From: Chrysemys picta bellii
Lineage: Eukaryota > Chordata > Testudines > Emydidae
Assembly (NCBI RefSeq): GCF_011386835.1
Contig: NC_088801.1
Coordinates: 17,966,824 to 18,030,823, forward strand
Direction of reading: 5' to 3'
Length of the DNA stretch: 64,000 nt
In this document: positions 12,790-23,564 of the stretch, piece after piece
How the letters are laid out: every line of letters starts with the position of its first letter
How positions within the stretch are numbered: the stretch's first letter is position 1
Notes under the pieces: model-generated
Databases searched by the model: none
What the model saw: the letters and a program-made list of their open reading frames with translations, nothing else
Told to the model about the DNA's origin: nothing
Made by a program: the position numbers and the translations under genes

Positions 12790-13636
12790 GTTAATATTTA
12801 TTCTGTTTGTAATCAGTACTTGGTGTCTGAGCTACTGCTGTGCAGAGTGCCTCAAAATGTTAATTTCATTAATAGAATTGAGTGCTGCAGTCTGGAAGGT
12901 TCTGTCCTTTTGAGGTCTGATGCCACACCCATCACTGTGTGATGTATATGTGGTATCTGAGCATCAGGGTTTAGTACTAGATCCTACACATGTATTTAAC
13001 TTTGCTCACATGAATAAAACTAAGCATGCGTATAAGCATAAAGGATTGGAGCTTTAGCATGTGAGTCACAGAGTCCAAGTTACTAGATTTGTTATTGAGT
13101 CTTTGTAAGTTTTTTGTGCGTTTAGTAAATCAGTTGCCCTATGCTTAGCTCAGTTGAACCCATTAATTAGCTATAACAGGGAAGCTATGATGATATTTCT
13201 GCATTTACATTATGAGCTTTTAATGTAAGGAATACAAAAATCAAAAGACATCTGAAAACATTTTCAAAGAGCATCTAATTATAGAATCATATTTTCCTTC
13301 GTACTATTTCAATTTGGAAATTAAACAGAATTACAACAGGCAGCTATGAGATCCAGTAGAGTCTCTGCCACTGCTCAATAAACTCTTAATTTCCCTCATT
13401 TAACATCTCCTCAAAGACAAACACTGATTAATTTTAGAATTGCCTTTGAGGAAGCAAAAATCAGTTTAATCTGTGGGCTGTGTAAAATGGTGATTTGTTA
13501 ATGAGTACGTTTACTACAAAAGCTATAATGTATTAAACAGTACACAGGCTGCTAACATCACACACATCACAGGGACGCTTGCAGTAAAATGATTCCTTAA
13601 AAATTCTACTCTAAACACACTGTACTGTTTCAACAG
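12790..13636. other. MGAT5 intron (847 bp), nothing recognised
   Basis: A short AT-rich intron between two confirmed exons, with no recognisable repeat. Confidence 0.7.
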
Positions 13637-13711
13637 ATTGAACCTTATTTGCCCTATGAATTTACATGTGAGGGGATGCTACAAAGGATGAATGCATTCA
13701 TTGAAAAGCAG
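13637..13711 (+). CDS. MGAT5: MGAT5 internal exon (75 bp)
   Basis: This exon encodes 25 residues beginning IEPYLPYEFTCEGMLQRMNA and ending FIEKQ. It aligns without gaps to the MGAT5 segment after '…AILNQK'. Acceptor CAG is at 13634-13636 and donor GTATGA begins at 13712. Both ends are phase 0. The exon is too short to be found by simple open-frame length. The cysteine of FTCEG is conserved in the family. Confidence 0.96.
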
Positions 13712-13957
13712 GTATGACCTTTCAATGTTGATGAAATAAACCTCTCTTAAGTGCAGTCTTTCTATTTTAAAGGGTGCCTTAATATTAAGACTGTTCATTC
13801 TTGGAATTACTTTTTTTAAAAGTTTGGATGGACCCTCATGGGTGCAAAGGTCCAACTCTGCAAATCAGGTCTCAGGGCTTGTGGCTTAGCTCAGGTCTTC
13901 TGGCAGCCATTCTACTGCTATGATGGTGTGGTGAACGACAAAAAGAAACCACATCGA
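13712..13957. other. MGAT5 intron, unassigned
   Basis: Short intron stretch between the 13637 exon and the nested MIR/MITE block. No further signal was seen. Confidence 0.5.
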
Positions 13958-14560
13958 TGTGGTCTAGCAGTTAGCGAAGGGTACTGGGTGTCAGGACTAG
14001 ATTTGGGCAAAATTTTTCAGACAAATAGTTTATTCGGCAAAAAAACGCAGTTTCAGTCAAACCAAAACTATTTGTGACTTTGCCATGAATATTTTCAGTC
14101 ATTCGTAAGATGGCTAGAGGAGGAAAGAGAGGGGAAGTGCTGCTGGTGCTTCCCCTTATAAACTTTAGTCCAATGGTTAGGGCATTCACCTAGGATGTGG
14201 GAGACTCAAGTTCAGGTCTTCACTTTGGAACAGACATGATAGAAACTTTTTCAATTCACCAAAAACTCTGAAAATTTTCAGATTTGGTTCAACCCAAACC
14301 TAATTCTGCCCCCTAACCCCTCTGGAACTGCCACCAAACTGAAGAATCAGTGTTCATCCAGCTCTAGTCAGGGATACTGGGTTCTGTTCCCGGTTTGGCA
14401 CTGACCTTGGGTAACTCACTCAAGTTTGTGACTCAATATACCCCTCTTCCAAATGGATAAAATAGTACTTATCTGTGTTGCAAGGGTGTTGCAATGTTTG
14501 TAAAGAACTCTGAGATCCTAAGAGGAAAGATCACATAGAGGTGAGAAGTATTGATACTAC
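13958..14560 (+). repeat. MIR-type SINE split by a later insertion
   Basis: The left part at 13958-13995 (GTGGTCTAGCAGTTAGCG, then GGTACTGGGTGTCAGG) and the right part at 14368-14560 (GGGATACTGGGTTCTG, then CACTGACCTTGGGTAACTCA, CCAAATGGATAAAATAGTAC and AAAGAACTCTGAGATCC) form one tRNA-derived MIR-like SINE. It is interrupted by a separate element at 13996-14367. The tRNA-like head retains a recognisable A-box region (TAGCAGTTAGCG). This is the oldest layer of a nested insertion. Confidence 0.65.
13996..14367. mobile_element. MITE-like element inserted in the MIR, carrying its own SINE scrap
   Basis: The ends are weak inverted repeats: GACTAGATTTGG on the left and the complement of CCAGCTCTAGTC on the right. 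Both sides carry TCAGG (13991-13995 and 14368-14372), which may be the target duplication. The interior is rich in AAAATTTT. At 14160-14235 it holds a tRNA-like SINE piece (CCAATGGTTAGGGCATTCAC, then AAGTTCAGGTCT), so at least three elements are nested. Confidence 0.5.
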
Positions 14561-15381
14561 TGCTATCACAAGCAAAGCAATCTTTCATGTAAAAGTAGCT
14601 TCTTTTAAGAGCCCATTTGGTTTTATTTCTATATTTTAAAAGTCTTTGCATCATGGAATACTACATAAATATTCTGATACTGTTTGTGGAGACAGGGAAT
14701 GGGTACCATTCCTCCTCAAAGGCTTGGCACAGTTGTAATTACATTTAGTCTTAACTTCTGGGTGAATTCAGTGTGTTGGTTTTAACTATAAATCCTTAAA
14801 TAGTTTGAGACCTGAGAGAGATGCCTCACTCCCCATGAAATACTGTCACGGTTGAGATTAGCAGAAGGACTTGAGCTGGAGCTCCCTCAATATAAACAAG
14901 AGGGAGCTGCTGGCAGGGCTGTGTGAGGGGACTTTAATTTTGGAACTTGCTCATCCCCTTGGTTCACCAGTGCCCAGATTTAACCTTCCAGGCATACTAC
15001 AAAGCCCAGCAAACAACCCCCCCCCCCACCCCTTCCCATTTCTTCGGGTTGTTAAGGTGGGTGTGGGCTGAGAGAGAGGTTTACAGACAGTGCTTTCGTT
15101 TGTTCTGTTTTTTATTTTGCGGCATAGCTCCCCAATGCACTGTAATTGTATTTTTAAAACTGGAAGTGCAAAAGAATAAATTAACTAGTACATAGCTATT
15201 TCCGATTTACTGCCAATAAACACTTCATTGTCTTTGTTGCTGTGTTGATTAAAATGTCTATGCTGCGTTTGATTCTCCTGGATGAGTTAACTGTGATTGA
15301 CAGTAGTTTTCATTAATACAGAAAAATTTAGCTCATTATTCAATAGATATTCAAAGTGATATCTGAGTGATGGGTATATGT
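14561..15381. other. MGAT5 intron, nothing recognised
   Basis: Unique-looking intron sequence with a C-run at 15019-15028. No splice sites or repeat words were recognised. Confidence 0.5.
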
Positions 15382-15640
15382 AGGCTCTTCAGGGCAGGGA
15401 CCCAGAGCCTAGCACAATGGGGCCCTGGCATCTACAAGGCACTACAGTGATACAAACAATACATATTAATTCAATTAATTGTGTTTGGCTCTGACTGCCG
15501 GAAAGTGTTGCTGTTACTGCTACCAGAATGATAGAATATCACTATTATTTATGTATTTGTTCAACATTGGCAGGGTGCCTGGTGCATTGTACAAGGCAAA
15601 AAATAGACACAGTCCTAAGGAAATTACAGCGTGAAAGAGA
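15382..15640 (+). repeat. L2/L3-like LINE 3'-tail fragments
   Basis: 15382-15470 carries GGCTCTTCAGGGCAGGGACC, CTAGCACAATGGGGCCCTGG and CACTACAGTGATACAAACAA, the words of an ancient amniote LINE 3' tail. 15565-15640 (GCAGGGTGCCTGGTGCATTG, then ACAAGGCAAAAAATAGACAC) is another LINE-tail type. Both are heavily mutated. The same tail type recurs at 48862-48985. Confidence 0.55.
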
Positions 15641-15966
15641 AAAAAATAACACCAAAATTTGTTGGAACCCCTAGAGGATGGTAATAGCTTAGAATACCTG
15701 TTAAAATAACCTCAGTTATGTTCTTAAAGGTTTGGAGCTTTATCAATAAGGTGTCAATTAATCACAGTTAACCAAATGTATTAACCCATGAGTGTTAGTC
15801 AAAGATCAATTATCACAATTCAGAAAGGTAAGAGTTAACTACTTTATCACTTCATCGATCAATAGCATTGACTGCTCCAGAAATACAACTGAATGCTGAA
15901 GAGTATATGTATTTTAGGGTGTTACTAGGAGCGCAAACTCCCCAAAATCAGCTTGCGTCATTCTTA
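15641..15966. other. MGAT5 intron, nothing recognised
   Basis: AT-rich intron without repeat or exon signals. Confidence 0.5.
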
Positions 15967-15974
15967 CTCTAATA

Positions 15975-16285
15975 CAGGGGTCAGCAACCTTTCAGAAGTG
16001 GTGTGCCGAGTCTTCATTTATTCACTCTAATTTAAGGTTTTGCGTGTCAGTAATACATTTTAAAGTTTTTAGAAGGTCTCTTTCTATAAGTCTATAATAT
16101 GTAACTAAACTATTGTTGTATGTAAAGTAAATAAGGTTTTAAAAATGTTTAAGAAGCTTCATTTAAAATTAAATTAAAATGCAGAGCCTCCCGGACCAAT
16201 GGCCAGGACCCGGGCAGTGTGAGTACCACTGAAAATCAGCTAGCGTGCCGCCTTCAGCACACGTGCCATAGGTTGCCTACCCCTG
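15975..16285. mobile_element. non-autonomous hAT transposon, 311 bp, complete
   Basis: The termini are CAGGGGTCAGCAACC and its inverted partner GGTTGCCTACCCCTG. The copy is flanked by a perfect 8-bp target duplication CTCTAATA (15967-15974 and 16286-16293), the length made by hAT transposases. There is no coding capacity. The interior is AT-rich, with a GC-rich stretch near the right end. Confidence 0.92.
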
Positions 16286-16463
16286 CTCTAATATTTCTAC
16301 TCCCATGCAACCTGCATCACTATCCGAGATCACTGGACGTTTGTACTGAGTTTTTAGCAACAATTGTATCAGTTTCTTATTATTTTCACAAACCTCATCA
16401 AAATCTGACTTTATCTCTGCGCCAGTAACAAAAGCTTACACACAGTTTTTAGTTTATTGTAGT

Positions 16464-16689
16464 CAGGGCCGGCTCCAGGGTTTTGGCCGCCCCAAGCAGC
16501 CAAAACCAAAAAAAAAAAAAAAAAAAAAGCCGCGGCTGCGATCGCGATCTGCGGCGGCAATTCGGCGGGAGGTCCTTCACTCCAAGCCGGAGTGAGGGAC
16601 CGTCCGCCGAATACCTGGACCTGCCACCCCTCTCCCAAGCGGCCGCCCCAAGCACCTGCTTGAGAAGCTGGTGCCTGGAGCCGGCCCTG
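16464..16689. mobile_element. non-autonomous hAT transposon, 226 bp, complete
   Basis: It has perfect 16-bp terminal inverted repeats CAGGGCCGGCTCCAGG / CCTGGAGCCGGCCCTG. The flanking 8-bp target duplication is ATTGTAGT (16456-16463 and 16690-16697). Inside are a run of about 20 A (16508-16528) and a GC-rich imperfect hairpin at 16558-16612 (ATTCGGCGGGAGGTCC against GGGACCGTCCGCCGAAT). Open frames here are artefacts of the composition. Confidence 0.94.
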
Positions 16690-16697
16690 ATTGTAGT

Positions 16698-16962
16698 ATA
16701 GGAGTTGCTGGGAAAAGTGGTTCACTTTAGCATAAATATGGATTCTCTTAAAATAAATAATTTTGGCTAATCATTTGGTAGCAGTTGGTACTGCTGATGT
16801 TGGTTAGTATGGGCCTTGCAGAAGATGAGGGATTTATGGGGAATTTAAATGAAGATGGGTGTCACACTGTGGCACAGGGAGGTTGTTCCGGCCATATGAT
16901 ATGTTAAGGAAGAAAGCATGAAGACAAGAGTGGAAGATGGAAACAAAGAAGCTTTAAGGCTC
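16698..16962. other. MGAT5 intron, unassigned
   Basis: Short stretch between two transposons. Nothing was recognised. Confidence 0.5.
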
Positions 16963-16965
16963 AAA

Positions 16966-17174
16966 GTGTGTGTCTACACAGCAAAGAAAAACCCTCATTA
17001 GGCCCATGCCAGCCGAGCTGGGCTCGGGCTCTGGTGCTGTTTCATTGCTGCATAGATTTCTGGGCTTGGACTGGAAGCCTACACAGCAATGAAACAGCCC
17101 CACTGCCCGAGCCCTGCAAGCCTGAGTCCACTGGCACAGGCCAGCCACAAGTTTTTCTTTGCTGTGTAGACATA
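16966..17174. mobile_element. foldback DNA transposon (PIF/Harbinger-like)
   Basis: It has a perfect 20-bp inverted repeat, GTCTACACAGCAAAGAAAAA at 16972-16991 and its complement at 17152-17171. The outer words GTGTGTGTCTAC / GTAGACATACCC match the family also seen at 56152, 59897 and 44449. The interior (CCCGAGCCC, CAGCAATGAAACAGCCCC) is itself partly palindromic. No clean 3-bp duplication is visible. Confidence 0.65.
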
Positions 17175-18027
17175 CCCAAAGAGAGCAAGGTGGGAGGGAT
17201 TGGGATGGTAGGCAGGGCTGTGTGGAGTCTCAATAGATGAGGATATGAGTTTTAAAATATTGACTTGGTGGGCGAGAGAGATAAATTGGAGGGATCCAAA
17301 GAAGGAAAGTGATGAGAGCCAAGTGGCAGATAAACTGTTAAATGTAAACGGGGGGAAGTGGCATGACCTACAGGGAAGATCTTCCTGTAGCTAGAAAGCT
17401 CTTCTCTTTGCTTTAATTAGTTTTTGGTGTGGATATTCCAAAGCGTTAGGTCTAGTTCTATAAATATTCCTCTTTGGTTGATGCTGTGTGTATCTATAAC
17501 TAAAATCTCTTGTACCACTCTTGATCTTTTTTTCTGACCTGGATTTCCTCCCTCTCCCTAATTATTGTTTAATTGTATATTTGTAAAATGAAGTGAGTAA
17601 GCATGGGGACCAAAGGACAAATGGTAGAGCAAGGTCTTTCTAAAAGCATGGTGACTGCATTAAAGCTAAATTAATGTTAACCAGTCATAATTTAAAATTA
17701 AATTATGGGATACCAAAATGAGCTTGTAAATTAGTCAAAAGCCTTTTTTTTATGTAAAATTGCTTGCTCTCATGGTTACAAAACGAACTAAACCACTGAA
17801 TGAGAAAGTGAATTGCAGCCATTAATAATAACTTATTCGTTTAGTACTAAATGAGTAGCTATTGTTGCAGAGAAATAATTACTTTTCTTTTCAATTTTTG
17901 TCAAAATCATTTTTGCTCATAGTGACAGTCATATTTTATGTGTAAAGCATTTAGACTAACCACTTGTGTATGCCATGTTGCTTCAGTTAATGAAAAAAAA
18001 ATGTTATGAAATCCCCAAAGCCACTAT
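17175..18027. other. MGAT5 intron, nothing recognised
   Basis: AT-rich intron sequence without recognisable repeats or exons. Confidence 0.5.
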
Positions 18028-18115
18028 ATGAAGTACCATGTTTATCTGAAATCCTGGTTATCTGAATGATTCTCATGTCCATACAATGTTTTAGATTATC
18101 AAGGTTGAACTGTAG
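18028..18115. mobile_element. Tigger-like (TcMar) terminal remnant
   Basis: The words ATGTTTATCTGAAATCCTGG, GGTTATCTGAATGATT and AGATTATCAAGGTTGAACTG resemble the 'ATTATCnGAGGTTCnACTGTA' terminus of Tigger-type mariner elements. Only one end is recognisable and it is heavily mutated. Confidence 0.4.
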
Positions 18116-18302
18116 GCTGCTAAAACCTATACTACATTCTGTTGATAAAGTGCACTAAAACATTTAGGATATTAAGCATGTTTCAAAGACCGGTCTCTCT
18201 GTTTTGAGTTGCTAAGCAACTCAAACTAAGCAGATAACAGGTTAGGAATGCTTTACATAGACCAAAATTACTACACTCCTTTTTATTATCACTGTTCATC
18301 CA

Positions 18303-18395
18303 GGACCTGATCCTAAGAAGCACTAGCAGCTTCTGTTCTCTTTGACTTCAGTGGGAGTAGCCAGGTACTCATTCACTTTCAAAATTAAGCCCCCA
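18303..18395. repeat. short palindromic repeat remnant
   Basis: ACCTGATCCTAAGAAGCAC, then TTTGACTTCAGTGGGAGTAG, matches the family of short palindromes with a 'TTGACTTCAATGG' core found repeatedly in this window. The right arm is decayed. Confidence 0.4.
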
Positions 18396-19185
18396 GTTCC
18401 AACAGTACCTGTCTAATGAGATATCTTATCTTTCATAGTTACAACATTAAAGAGGTATTATTGCACCTTTATCAGAAAATAACACAATGCTAACGTAGTG
18501 TTGTATTTACAGAACCAATAGAATATATCCTTTAAGATTCCACACTAATAGACTGAAGTTCCTATGGGTATCAAAGTTAACAATGAAAGGAGGGGAAATC
18601 AGAAAACACAATACATAGTAAATGAATCATGAAAGATATTAAAAGCAGACTGTTTCCAGTTTAAGAAGAAATTGAGCAGTATGAATGGGGCAATTCTGTG
18701 CCTTATGGTAATAGTTCGTCATTTAGAGACATTATGGAGTTTTGATATTTTCCCCATAGACAAGAGGATTGGATTGGTTCCTGGGATTGGCAACAAGATA
18801 CAGAGCCTTTCATCACCAATTTTCTGTTGCAGATCAGGCTAATGGTGACTGCATGCTGTTACCTTTGATGACTGTTCCTGATGCTTTTGTTAAAGCACAG
18901 TCCAGTTCCTAGTGAGCAGGTGTTTACGTCAAAGGTGGTGATATTTTTTGTGGAACTAATGAAGACCTTGACTGTCTGTTTCAGCAAAGTAGTGAAGGAT
19001 CAAATGAATGGGTCTTCAGTTACCCAAGGTTGTCACTTGGCATAAGCATTGAAATTAGATTTTAAAAAATCATTTATAGGCATAGTTTAAATTTTTTGTA
19101 TGATGTTGAATGTGTCAGCTTCAGATTTTTATTTTCATATATTGGTCCAGGTATTTCATTTACTCTTGTTTTGTCCTGTAGTATG
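18396..19185. other. MGAT5 intron, nothing recognised
   Basis: Unique-looking intron sequence with no supported feature. Confidence 0.5.
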
Positions 19186-19189
19186 TTCT

Positions 19190-19512
19190 CAGGTATCTCA
19201 CCTTACAAATGCAGATCTTGCTACTCTCAAACATGCTTTTGTTACTTCAACACCCAGACTATTGCTGTGTGCTCTATATAGGGCACATATTAAATCTGTT
19301 CAGAACTTCTACAGAAGGTAGCTGCCCAGTTATAAACTTGTCAATCCCATACGAAACCTGTGGCACCTGTGCTCTGGGATCTGCCCTGCTTACCTGTGGC
19401 CTTCCCAGATAAATTTAAAGGTGTTAGTTTTTACCTAAATTCTAAATGGCCTGGCACTAATTCACCTGAGAGGCCACCTCTCTCCTTCCATGATGCACTG
19501 CTGTAGTTGTGA
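19190..19512 (+). mobile_element. L2-type LINE ORF2 C-terminal relic
   Basis: In shifting frames this encodes the L2-like end of reverse transcriptase. The DYCCVLYIG block corresponds to L2 'LDYCNSLYIGLP'. It is followed by the region corresponding to 'LQLVQNAAARLVT' and the 'KWPGTNSPERPPLS' stretch corresponding to 'LNGLAPxYLSDLL'. Multiple frameshifts are present. It is an old remnant. Confidence 0.6.
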
Positions 19513-19527
19513 CTAGTAGAGTTGCCG

Positions 19528-20124
19528 ATAGGTAACTTGAGGTAATAGAAAAGGGGGCTGACCCTATTGGGTTCCATGGAGACTGGCAGGCGCAAGCCTG
19601 CCCACGGCTAAAGGACCCTCCCCCAGCCTATGGGGAGGATCCACTGAACCAGGAAGTCAAAATATTATGGGGGACAACAGAAAATATAACCGGAATATAT
19701 GTGAAGGTCAAAGGGTCAAAAAAAAAAAAGGGAACCTGAAGGGGACACCAAGCAAAGAACCCAGGACAGCGCCCACTGCTCTTCGAAGGTGTCAAGGGAG
19801 CCAGTGGACATCGCCCAGAGGAACTCTGCCCGGATATGTGAACAGAGGGGGGATTGGAAATAGGCCCCACAGTCGCAGAGAACCCCCTCAGCCAACATCC
19901 TTTCCCTGGTGTTGTACAGGGCCACTTTGGCCATCACTAGGGGGAGGTTGACTAAGAGGTCCTGCGACTTTATGAGGCCACGGATAGGGTGTGCGTATAT
20001 GGGAAGGTGGGGGGAGAAGTGCAGCCAAAAACGCAGCAGTCTGTCAAGGAAAAGGGGCTGCAACCTGGCACACTCAAGGTAAACATGCGCCAGGGTCTCT
20101 GGCTGGGGGCTGATGGCGGGCAGT
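19528..20124 (-). pseudogene. C-terminal relic of a LINE-type protein (possibly Tx1/L1-like)
   Basis: The minus strand has an open frame at 20063-19716 containing LLRFWLHFSPHLPIYAHPIRG, SQDLLVNLPLVMAKVALYNTRE and EGVLCDCGAYFQSPLCSHIR. The preceding bases encode 'PETLAHVYLECARL' in the same sense. I recognise this as the C-terminal part of a LINE polyprotein frequent in turtles, and I place it with Tx1/L1-like LINEs with low certainty. The frame is broken by a T-run (19719-19730 on +). Just behind, at about 20125, a CR1-clade LINE lies in the opposite orientation. Confidence 0.5.
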
Positions 20125-21250
20125 CACTATATTCACATCCTAGAATAGTAAAGGAACTGGCACATGACATTGCAAGCCCAATAGCAAGGATTTTTAATGC
20201 ATCTATAAACTCAGGGGTCATACCCTATGACTGGAGAATTGCTAATATAGTTCCAAGTTTTAAGAAAGGTTAAAAATTGTAAGCGAGGTCTTGGACAAAA
20301 TGTTAAAGAGAAATTAGTTAAGGACATAGGGCGAATGGTAATTGGTATAAAATACAACATCGTTTTACAAAAGATAGATCATGCCAGACCAACCAGATCT
20401 CCTTATTTGAGAAGATAACTGATTTTTTTTTTTTAGACAAAGGAAACACAGTACATCTAATCTACCTTGATTTCGGTAAGGCATTCGATACAGTTCCACA
20501 TGGGAAATTATTAATTAAATTGGAGAAGATGGGGATTAATATGAGAATTGAAAGGTGGATAAGGAACTGGTTAAAGGGGAAACTACAATGGGTCATATTG
20601 AAAGGTGAACTGTCAGGCTGGAGGGAAGTTACTAGTGGAGTTCCTCAGGGATCGGTCCTGGGACCAAGCTTATTTAACATTTTTATTACCAATCTTGGCA
20701 AAAAAAAAAAAAAGTGAGTGCGTGCTAATAAAATTTGCAGATGACACAAAGTTGGGAGGTATAGCCAATATGGAGGAGGACTGGAATATCATACAAGATG
20801 ATCTGGACAACTTTGTAAACTGGAGTAATAGAAATGGGATGAAATTCAATAGTGCAAAATGCAAGTTGTGCATTTAGGGACTAACAATAAGAATTTCTGC
20901 TACAAAGTGAGGGCTCATGAGTTGGAAGTGACAGAGAAGGACAGAGATCTGGGTCTGTGGGTTGATCACAGAATTTTCCCCTGGGTCAGATTGGCAGAGA
21001 CCCTGGGGCAGGGGGGGTCGCCTTTCTCTGCAGCATGGGGCATGGTTCACTTGCAGGTTTCAACTAGTGTAAATGGTGGGACTCTCTAACTTGAAGTCTT
21101 TTAAATCATGATTTGAGGACTTCAGTAACTCAGCCAGAAGTTAGGGGTCTATTACAGGAGTGGGTAGGTAAGGTTCTATGGCCTGCAATGTGCAGGTCGT
21201 CAGACTAGAGTATCATGATGGTCCCTTCTGATTTTTAAGTCTGAGTGTCT
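20125..21250 (+). mobile_element. CR1-clade LINE, 5'-truncated and internally deleted
   Basis: In order, the copy encodes IARIFNASINSGVIPYDWRI (thumb-upstream region), [37 protein letters not shown] and [11 protein letters not shown], the YxDD-equivalent catalytic block being FADD. NRNGMKFNSAKCK and ELEVTEKDRDLGLWVDHR follow. The frame shifts near 20275 and 20700 (A-run 20701-20713). At about 20985 the sequence jumps into the LINE 3' UTR (GCATGGGGCATGGTTCACTTG … GTCAGACTAGAGTATCATGA … GGTCCCTTCTGA), so the end of ORF2 is deleted. It is a different subfamily from the copies at 2210 and 38993. Confidence 0.88.
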
Positions 21251-22313
21251 AGAAGGGTCCCGGGAGACTCAAATGCATCCTGACTTATGGAGGGCTTATT
21301 TGTTTGACCCAGACTTTGAAGGGAGTTAGGGGGGAGATTGAAGAACTAGCCAATAACATGGGGTGGTGGTTGTATTTAAAGCTGCTGTTTCTCTGAAGAT
21401 GTGAGGTGACTAACGTTTACATTTGACTCCTGTCATTTTAAATAAGCTTTCAGTACTTTGCCAGTTGTGTATGAGCACCTCTTATTGTAAATGGAAATAA
21501 AACACATAACCAAAAGGTGCACTTAGAACAAAATCTTAATTGTCCCTTCTCTGCAGTAACCACATAGGAGATTTCACGTTATTCATAGTCCGTACCAGTG
21601 TGGGTGGTCATGTCACCAGTAGTTCCATTAGGAGATGGAAACAAACTCTATGAATGCTTGTTCTAGGTCTAGAGAGAAAGCACATAACATATCAAACTAA
21701 GTCTTTATATAAGTGTCACTGACTCTATGGCTAAGCATTTGGAAAGGAGCAAGTTGGGGCAGACATATGCACTTGGGAACTTTTTTCCATAAGGGATACA
21801 TAATCAGCTTTTGGAATGATTCTCTACCAGGGCTTTCTGGTGGTATCTGTGTCATTCTAACAGTAATACTTGTTTAGCACTAATTGTTGCCATGAGATAT
21901 CACTGAAGGCAAGAGGGAATCAAAATGGATTAGATATGTATGGATAAAGAGAACATCTATGATCATATTAAATCTCATGTTTACAAATGAGACACACAAA
22001 CCATCCTGCTTCAGGGCATAAGCCAACCACTAACTTAGAGATAGGAAGATATTTCTCCTTGGAGGAAGAACAGCACTTTTTGCACTTCCTTCTGAAGCAT
22101 CTGATACTGGCTAGTGTCAGATTATTGTTAGGAGATCCATTGTGATAATTCCTCTTATTAAAACTCATAATCTATCAGCTGAATACAGGTAAGATGGTCT
22201 TGCTGCCAAAAAAAAAAGTTTTCTAGGCTTTTAATTACCAATGCTATTTTCCTAACCATAGAAAAGTTTATTCAAAGACTGTTTGTGTAATACTGTACAC
22301 TTTGTCACTGCAG
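21251..22313. other. MGAT5 intron, nothing recognised
   Basis: Unique-looking intron ending in the TTTGTCACTGCAG acceptor of the next exon. Confidence 0.6.
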
Positions 22314-22471
22314 GATTTCTGTCACGGGCAAGTGATGTGGCCCCCATTAAGTGCACTGCAGGTAAAAATTACTGAACCCGGAAAATCATGTAAACAAGTT
22401 TGTCAGGAAAACCAGCTCATCTGTGAGCCATCCTTCTTCCAGCACCTTAACAAAGACAAGGATCTGCTGAA
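22314..22471 (+). CDS. MGAT5: MGAT5 internal exon
   Basis: This exon encodes 52 residues plus two bases. It begins DFCHGQVMWPPLSALQVKIT and ends FFQHLNKDKDLL, followed by AA of a split lysine codon completed by the first base of the last exon. It has five cysteines, including the CKQVCQ pair and the ICEPSFF cysteine, positions conserved in GnT-V. Acceptor CAG is at 22311-22313. The donor is AA|GTAAGT (22472), a full consensus. This is the C-terminal domain just before the terminal exon. Identity to vertebrate MGAT5 is obvious over the whole length. Confidence 0.97.
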
Positions 22472-22774
22472 GTAAGTATTGAGGAGTATGAAAATATAGT
22501 TGGGTACCTTATATAAAGTACATTCTATGGAGGGGAGGAAATAGTCCTAATGCATCTGTAATGGTGAGTTGGTCAAGTTCTCAACTTCTGAAAAGCGGAG
22601 TTAAAATTGAAAAAAGAAATCTTAAATTTGCGACTTTGTGCATATGCTGCCTTAAAATAGTCTCTTAATATAAATGTTAATTAACAGCAACATACATTCT
22701 AATTTAAATACAGTATGTTAAAATGCAAAGTTTAAGCCTTACAACTGTTCTAACCATTTGAATCTTAGTATTTC
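22472..22774. other. MGAT5 intron, unassigned
   Basis: AT-rich intron between the exon and a DIRS end. Nothing was recognised. Confidence 0.5.
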
Positions 22775-23030
22775 TTAGTATTTCTTCTTTGAGTGCTGGT
22801 CCTTGTTTGTATTCCACTCTGGGTACACATGCGCTTCATGCACCTGGATCCAGAGTATTCTCACAGGCAGATTCCGTTGGTCCACACACATGCCCCTGCT
22901 CTCCTCATGCTCCGTACCGAGGATATAAGGAGCAGGGTGAATCGACAGCCTCTTACCGCTGCATGACCTGCATCAGAACTTTCAGTGTCTGGAGCATCTT
23001 CTCTACTCACTTGATCTTCAATCTGTAAAT
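22775..23030 (+). mobile_element. DIRS-type terminal repeat, solo copy
   Basis: The segment starts TTCTTTGAGTGCTGGTCC and continues TTTGTATTCCACTCTGGGTA. This matches the terminal-repeat words that occur several times at 37081-38200 next to DIRS ORF1 sequence. GAGGATATAAGGAGCAGGG at 22919-22937 is a TATA-like box downstream in the repeat, where the element's own promoter would be. No coding sequence of the element follows. Confidence 0.6.
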
Positions 23031-23556
23031 CTTTGAAAGCTTTTTCTTAGTAAATAATTTTCTTGTAAATCATTTTAAAGAGGTTTTTTGATAACTTTTA
23101 GTCTCTCTAGGGTAGTTAACTTGATTACCCTGGATCGTAGGAAAGCTGTGCCCCCTTAATTCTCCAGTCTGGTGTGCACTAGGCCCACTTTGCTATGTGA
23201 GCTGCCTCTCTGCCCACTCACCCCAACCTCTAGCGTGCACGTCACCTGCTGGCATATACAAGAGTGCTATGTCCAGCCACTCTTGAATTATATATAGGGC
23301 AACACCCATATATACATATACCTAATCCCGGTCTTGCACCCCAGAAATGTACTGTCTTGTACTGCTCAGTTACTTACTGAGCAATACAAGCTCATAAAGT
23401 CCATCATTTTAACAAAGAAAATGATCCAATAAACAATAACAACTGGCTGATTTGTTAATCACTTTTTGCCTGCGGGCTGCCTGCTTCCCTCCCTCCCTCC
23501 AATTGTGTCCACATTTTCACTTACAAATGATTGTCTTCCTGCCTCATTCTCCTTTG
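23031..23556. other. MGAT5 intron, unassigned, with a CCCT-rich tract
   Basis: A pyrimidine tract (TTCCCTCCCTCCCTCC) lies at 23486-23501. The first part may still be DIRS-derived, but I could not show it. Confidence 0.4.
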
Positions 23557-23564
23557 CCATAGAT

